Source of the DNA: Oscillospiraceae bacterium
GTDB lineage: Bacteria; Bacillota; Clostridia; Oscillospirales; Oscillospiraceae
NCBI GenBank assembly: GCA_020025545.1
Contig: JAHHRX010000007.1
Span: 1-64,000, forward strand
Reading direction: 5' to 3'
Length of the DNA stretch: 64,000 nucleotides
Shown: piece by piece, positions 59,931-64,000 of the stretch
Position numbering within the stretch: position 1 is the first letter of the stretch
How the letters are laid out: every line of letters begins with the position of its first letter
Made by a program: the position numbers and the translations under genes
Notes under the pieces: model-generated
Database searches by the model: none
What the model was told of the DNA's origin: nothing
Seen by the model: the letters and a program-made list of their open reading frames with translations, nothing else

Positions 59931-62900
59931 TTAAATGCTTCTGCGCTTGCGGGGATTCAGCATAGCCACAGCTGCGCAGGAAACGCCTGCCAGAGAAGCC
60001 ATGGCCACAGCAGCCCACATCATCACGATGCTGTTATCACCGGTCTTGGGGGGCTCGGGCTTTTCGGGATCGGGAGTGGGAGTGGGCTTTTCAGGATCGG
60101 GGGTGGGCTCGGGCTTTTCGGGATCGGGCTTGGGAGCAGGCTCAGCAATCAAGCTCTTGATGGCTGCATCAAGCTGTGCAGCAGCTTCATCCACCACTGC
60201 CTGGTCATCCTCACCGAGGTCCTCATTTGCCATAACTGCCTTAGCGGCTTCAAGAGCAGTCTTGAAGTTTTCCACGCTCTCGGCAGTGTAGCCGGTAAGA
60301 TCCATACCCTCAGCTTTTGCGATCAAGTCCTTCAATGCGGACTTGTCCGCCTTGCGCTTCTGTGCATCGATTGCGTTCAGCAGGACTTCAGCAGCGTACT
60401 GCACATCCTCTGCTGTGGCATTCTTGTCTGTCAGCACATTCTTAGCAGAATTCAGCGCATCCAGCAGCTGCTGCCAGTTGTTCTGGAAATACTGCTCCTG
60501 ATAAGGGAGCATGGACTCGGCCTTGGCGACAGCCTCCTCCAGCACGCTCTTGTCAACGGGAATCCACTTAGCGTACAGCGTCAGATCACCTTCAACAGGT
60601 GCAGTAAAGTCATACGCAGACGTGCAGGCTGCATCGGTGAACCATCCGCCAAACACGGCGCCGGCCTTGACGGGAGCCTCAGGCTGGGCTACGGCCTCAC
60701 CATTGACAACAATCACGCTGTCCACTGCGCTGCCGCCCAGAGAATCGAATCTAACCTGGAATCTTTCGGTTGCAGTCACATTATTTGCATACAGCATAAC
60801 GCTGTCAACCTTACCATGGAAGGAATTGGTTGTACTGCCGATACGGCCTACAGGAATATCCAAGGGAGAACGCTCAATTCCGGTTTTGCCCATAAATTGG
60901 GTAGTCGCATGCTCATCGGGCAGGAAAGAACCCACTGCAGCAATCTTCTGTCCGTCCACCAGCAGGTAGGTTTTGTCGCCTTCGTTCCGAATGGTCAGCT
61001 CCACCCACTGATCGTGAGGCAGCTCATAGTCAAATACATATTCATACAGCTCACGGGCGAAGCCAACCTTCCATGTCCCGTTGCCGGTAGGAATTGCCTT
61101 GATTGTGTGTTCGCCATAGGGGGCATCCGCCTCAAAGAGGATCTGCTCACCCTTCTGATCGGAGCCGTCCTTAAATACTCGCATAGTAAGCGTGCTGTTG
61201 GGGCCCATTGCGTCCAGACCCGTCACTGCATAGGAAGCCTTTCCGTTCAGCACCAACGCGCCATCCACAATAGAAGCACCGTTGAGAACCAGGTCACGGC
61301 CATTGCCGGAGCGGTCAAAGGTATCCGCAAAGGAATACTGTGCGTACTCCTGAGTGCCCTCAGCCAGCTTGATAACATGATAAGGATTGGTGTTAGGTGC
61401 GGTGCTCAGAAGCTTGACATTCGCCTTTGCATCGTTGAAATTACGATCCAGGCCATCGCCGCCGGTACCCCACATCTTCACGCTGAGGTAAGGCAGAGCC
61501 TCCATAAAGCGATGGAAAGTATCCGTCTCGTTGATACCCGTTGCGTGCGTGTCAATGTTATCCTGCCAGATGGCAAATGTTGCACCCATCATCTGGGTGG
61601 AGCCGGTGGGAAGCCATGTTCCGCCTACATTTTCAGGCTCCCAGTTATCGTACAGATTCTGACTGTTGAGGAAGTCACCGTAACCGCCCTGACTGCCATT
61701 TCCGCTGGGGACAATGTACAGACTGCCGTCAACGGTATTGATAATGTCGAAGCCCAGATCAAACATAGCCTGCGGATTTGCCCAGCCTGTGTTCCAGATA
61801 TTCATCTGGGCACCCTGCACATGTTCCGGCTTGAAGGGGTGCTGGTCAGGATGATTGCTCATAGAGCTCAGACTGCCCCAAATACGGACATCACGGCCTT
61901 TCTCGTTGCGAATGTAGTCTATCATCTGGATAAGGAAGTTGCGGTATGCGGGGTGGCTGTCATAGAACTCGTCAGCACCGATATGCACAACAGTGTTCTC
62001 ATCAAAGATGTTCTCATCGATATACTCGTCGAAAATATCCTTGACGATCTCGATAGCCTCCGGCTTACTGATGTCCACATGGTCAAACCACGGGCGATTG
62101 CCGTTGCCAATCTTGTTCAGCACCAGATCCGGGCGATTGAGGGTGTGCTTAATATAGTTGGTAATGGACAGTGCATGGGCAGGAACATCGATTTCGGGGG
62201 TGATATTCACACCAAGCGCACGGCAATCCTCGATAAAGGATTTAAACTCAGCCTTGGTATAGAAGTAATCCTTGGAGGTCAGCCCCTTCTTGTCAGATTC
62301 CAGACGGTAGCCCTGATAGGAGTTCCAAGCCTCATCTCTTTTGCCTGCATTTACATAGTCTTCCATGAAAATCAGGTTATCACTGAGGTGGATGTGCATA
62401 TCATTGAACTTGAACCATGCCATGTTTTTGGCAAAGTTACGCAGCATCTCCATAGACATGGGCTTACGACCCACATCCAGCATGAAGCCACGGGTTTCAA
62501 ACTCAGGATAATCCCGGGCAGTACCCTGCACAATTGTCTGGTTTCCGCTGAGCACCAGTGCCTGCATCACGGAACGGGTTCCCCAGTATGCACCTACATT
62601 GTCGTTTGCCTGAATGACCACCTGATCTGTAACAACCATGTTATAGGTTTCCTTGTCGAAGCCATCGCCGTTCAGATATGTCAGGCTGATATCTCCTGCT
62701 TTTGCACCGTAGGGGACGATAGGCAGGGTCAGGCCAAAGCGATCCTTGATATCCTTCTGCAGCTCAACAGCAACACTGTGCATGGATTCCTCGGTAACGA
62801 TGCGGCTGTCTGCGGTAAGCCGGAACAGCTTTCCCTGCTGCTCCGCAGAGCTGTACCACTGTGCCAGCTCCGGCACAACGGCAGGCTTGACATTACCTTC

Positions 62901-64000
62901 ATTTGCGCTCTTCACACCGGGAATGGTCAGTTCCACCTTTGCAGAGCCGCTCTTGGTGGTATCTGCCTTCTCACGGACGGTAACGGTGATTTCCACCTTG
63001 GTATTCACCAGAGGGGTATGCACGGTGCCGTCAGCGCTCACCACCTGCTCATAGTTGCATCCCCAGATAGCGGTGTACTTCTCAGGGACTGCTGCGGTCA
63101 TGCTCACCCGGCCATTTTCCAGCCGGATGCTCTGTGCCAGTTCGGCAGCTGCAGCAGCAGGAGTCACAATAACCTCGGATTCCTCCTGATACACTTCAAA
63201 CTCATAAAGAGAAACATTGTTCCAGGATTCACTGCTATACTGCTCTACCCTGACACGCACATAGCGAGCCTCTACCGGGGCATCGAAGTTAACGGTCTGC
63301 ACAGGGGCAGTGCGCAAAGGGAGCTTTCCCTCGAATTTCTTCTGAACATCCCAGTGGCGTCCGTCCATAGAGGTTTCCACATACCACTCATCGGGGTTAT
63401 TGCTCTCCCAATAGAGGATAACGCTGCCGACCATGTACTTAGCGCCCAGATTATAGGTGATGGTGGGGCTCTTTACATCTCGGTCAGTTGCCCAGCGGGA
63501 CTGTCTATCGCCCTTAATACCGTCACGAGCCTTGTCAGCCGTAAAGGCTGTGCCGCTCTCATAATTGGTTGCGGAAGCCGTCACGCCGCTCTGCACGGCC
63601 AGATTGGTTCTCTCGGGCAGTGTGACCAGGGCATCGTCGTCCTGCGGCATATGGCCGTAAACCTCAAATTCCCGCACACCGACATTGAACCAGTTCGTGA
63701 CAGACTGGCCATACTTGGTCACGGACAGGCGGACATACTGAGCAATCACGGGAGTTTCCAGCGTATACTCGTCCTGCAGCTTTCCCTCGGTTCTGACAAC
63801 TGTTTCCTGAGCATCCCAATTCTGGGCATCGTTAGAAGTCTCGATGGTATACTCCAGAATGTTGGTCTTTTCCCAGAAAACCTTGAAGCCGGTCACAGTG
63901 CGCGGTGCGCCTAAATTCAGGCTGAGGGTGCGCTTTGTTGTGCCCTTTCCGTCATTATTGCTGCCCCAGCGGGAGTCTGCATTGTAGTTGCCGTCAATGG
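59931..64000 (-). CDS. Cell-wall-anchored GH20 beta-hexosaminidase, 5' end outside window
   Basis: About 1,356 residues are visible; the frame remains open to the window edge, so the signal peptide is not seen. Order from the N-terminal side: part of one F5/8-type carbohydrate-binding domain with DGNYNADSRWG (about 63960-64000) and a second one (about 63180-63590), an Ig-like segment, the GH20b and GH20 catalytic domain (about 61400-62870) with HIHLSDN near 62390 and the catalytic Asp-Glu pair in HIGADEF near 61975, a LamG-like domain (about 60800-61330), an InlB_B-type repeat (about 60560-60780), two FIVAR-type helical repeats, a Pro/Glu/Lys linker, PKTGD near 60040, a membrane helix and a basic tail. 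The sorting motif is PKTGD in place of LPxTG. It should release GlcNAc/GalNAc from host glycans at the surface, matching the nearby PTS. Confidence 0.92.
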   Translation of the reverse strand, partial: IDGNYNADSRWGSNNDGKGTTKRTLSLNLGAPRTVTGFKVFWEKTNILEYTIETSNDAQNWDAQETVVRTEGKLQDEYTLETPVIAQYVRLSVTKYGQSVTNWFNVGVREFEVYGHMPQDDDALVTLPERTNLAVQSGVTASATNYESGTAFTADKARDGIKGDRQSRWATDRDVKSPTITYNLGAKYMVGSVILYWESNNPDEWYVETSMDGRHWDVQKKFEGKLPLRTAPVQTVNFDAPVEARYVRVRVEQYSSESWNNVSLYEFEVYQEESEVIVTPAAAAAELAQSIRLENGRVSMTAAVPEKYTAIWGCNYEQVVSADGTVHTPLVNTKVEITVTVREKADTTKSGSAKVELTIPGVKSANEGNVKPAVVPELAQWYSSAEQQGKLFRLTADSRIVTEESMHSVAVELQKDIKDRFGLTLPIVPYGAKAGDISLTYLNGDGFDKETYNMVVTDQVVIQANDNVGAYWGTRSVMQALVLSGNQTIVQGTARDYPEFETRGFMLDVGRKPMSMEMLRNFAKNMAWFKFNDMHIHLSDNLIFMEDYVNAGKRDEAWNSYQGYRLESDKKGLTSKDYFYTKAEFKSFIEDCRALGVNITPEIDVPAHALSITNYIKHTLNRPDLVLNKIGNGNRPWFDHVDISKPEAIEIVKDIFDEYIDENIFDENTVVHIGADEFYDSHPAYRNFLIQMIDYIRNEKGRDVRIWGSLSSMSNHPDQHPFKPEHVQGAQMNIWNTGWANPQAMFDLGFDIINTVDGSLYIVPSGNGSQGGYGDFLNSQNLYDNWEPENVGGTWLPTGSTQMMGATFAIWQDNIDTHATGINETDTFHRFMEALPYLSVKMWGTGGDGLDRNFNDAKANVKLLSTAPNTNPYHVIKLAEGTQEYAQYSFADTFDRSGNGRDLVLNGASIVDGALVLNGKASYAVTGLDAMGPNSTLTMRVFKDGSDQKGEQILFEADAPYGEHTIKAIPTGNGTWKVGFARELYEYVFDYELPHDQWVELTIRNEGDKTYLLVDGQKIAAVGSFLPDEHATTQFMGKTGIERSPLDIPVGRIGSTTNSFHGKVDSVMLYANNVTATERFQVRFDSLGGSAVDSVIVVNGEAVAQPEAPVKAGAVFGGWFTDAACTSAYDFTAPVEGDLTLYAKWIPVDKSVLEEAVAKAESMLPYQEQYFQNNWQQLLDALNSAKNVLTDKNATAEDVQYAAEVLLNAIDAQKRKADKSALKDLIAKAEGMDLTGYTAESVENFKTALEAAKAVMANEDLGEDDQAVVDEAAAQLDAAIKSLIAEPAPKPDPEKPEPTPDPEKPTPTPDPEKPEPPKTGDNSIVMMWAAVAMASLAGVSCAAVAMLNPRKRRSI

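Noticed and set aside
60047..60130. Short tandem DNA repeat
   Set aside because: It is the coding repeat of the Pro-Glu-Lys-Pro linker of the GH20 protein, not a noncoding repeat or CRISPR.
60816..63914. A long open frame antisense to the GH20 gene
   Set aside because: The minus strand encodes an uninterrupted modular hydrolase with catalytic residues; no domain is seen on the plus strand.

Overview
The window looks like chromosome from an anaerobic, gut-type Firmicute of the Clostridia, most likely Oscillospirales. This rests on strong AGGAGG-type ribosome binding sites, sigma-A promoters (often TGn-extended), a guanine riboswitch, a LicT/RAT-controlled PTS operon, a sortase-type surface glycosidase, and oxygen-independent purine catabolism that appears to use a selenium-dependent molybdenum hydroxylase. 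The species cannot be named. No phage, insertion sequence, CRISPR array, rRNA or origin was seen.

Layout. 1-10.7 kb is housekeeping and sugar metabolism: the end of a class II aldolase, prfC, a membrane glycosyltransferase, malQ-glgP behind a structured leader, an MsmX/UgpC-type sugar ABC ATPase with an odd leader, sfsA, a tRNA-Val(CAC) and a small helical-bundle protein. 10.8-17.6 kb (minus strand) holds a purine permease, guanine deaminase under a guanine-type riboswitch, and xdhABC. 18.2-33.8 kb is the core catabolic island: a YheO-type regulator diverging from ssnA-ygfK-xdhD-ygfS, then ygeX-ygeY-ygeW, then arcC-hyuA-ridA. 33.8-42.4 kb has adenine deaminase, mocA-LysR diverging from a pstSCAB-type transporter, and yqeB-yqeC. 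42.5-46.0 kb has pyrBI behind a leader-peptide attenuator, a decayed MobA-like gene and an XdhC-type maturation factor. 46.2-51.8 kb has a membrane protein, a two-gene ABC exporter with YgbA and DUF454 genes behind a DtxR-like operator, and a sigma-like protein. 52.5-57.5 kb is a GlcNAc-type PTS operon (licT-crr-ptsI-ptsH-nagE). The rest has a TIM-barrel protein, an HTH regulator, a small DUF protein and the 3' part of a very large GH20 hexosaminidase.

How it fits together. Adenine and guanine would be imported and deaminated (ade, guaD, pbuG) to hypoxanthine and xanthine, handled by two molybdenum hydroxylases (XdhABC and the fused XdhD). Ring opening and breakdown are assigned by family to SsnA, HyuA, YgeY, YgeW and YgeX. 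Carbamate kinase would recover ATP from carbamoyl phosphate, and RidA would remove enamine or imine intermediates from the PLP lyase. YqeB, YqeC, MocA and the XdhC-like factor are cofactor-maturation genes. Together these match nearly the whole repertoire of the E. coli ygeW-ygfT region, rearranged and with Gram-positive regulation. The GlcNAc PTS and the secreted hexosaminidase suggest host-glycan use.
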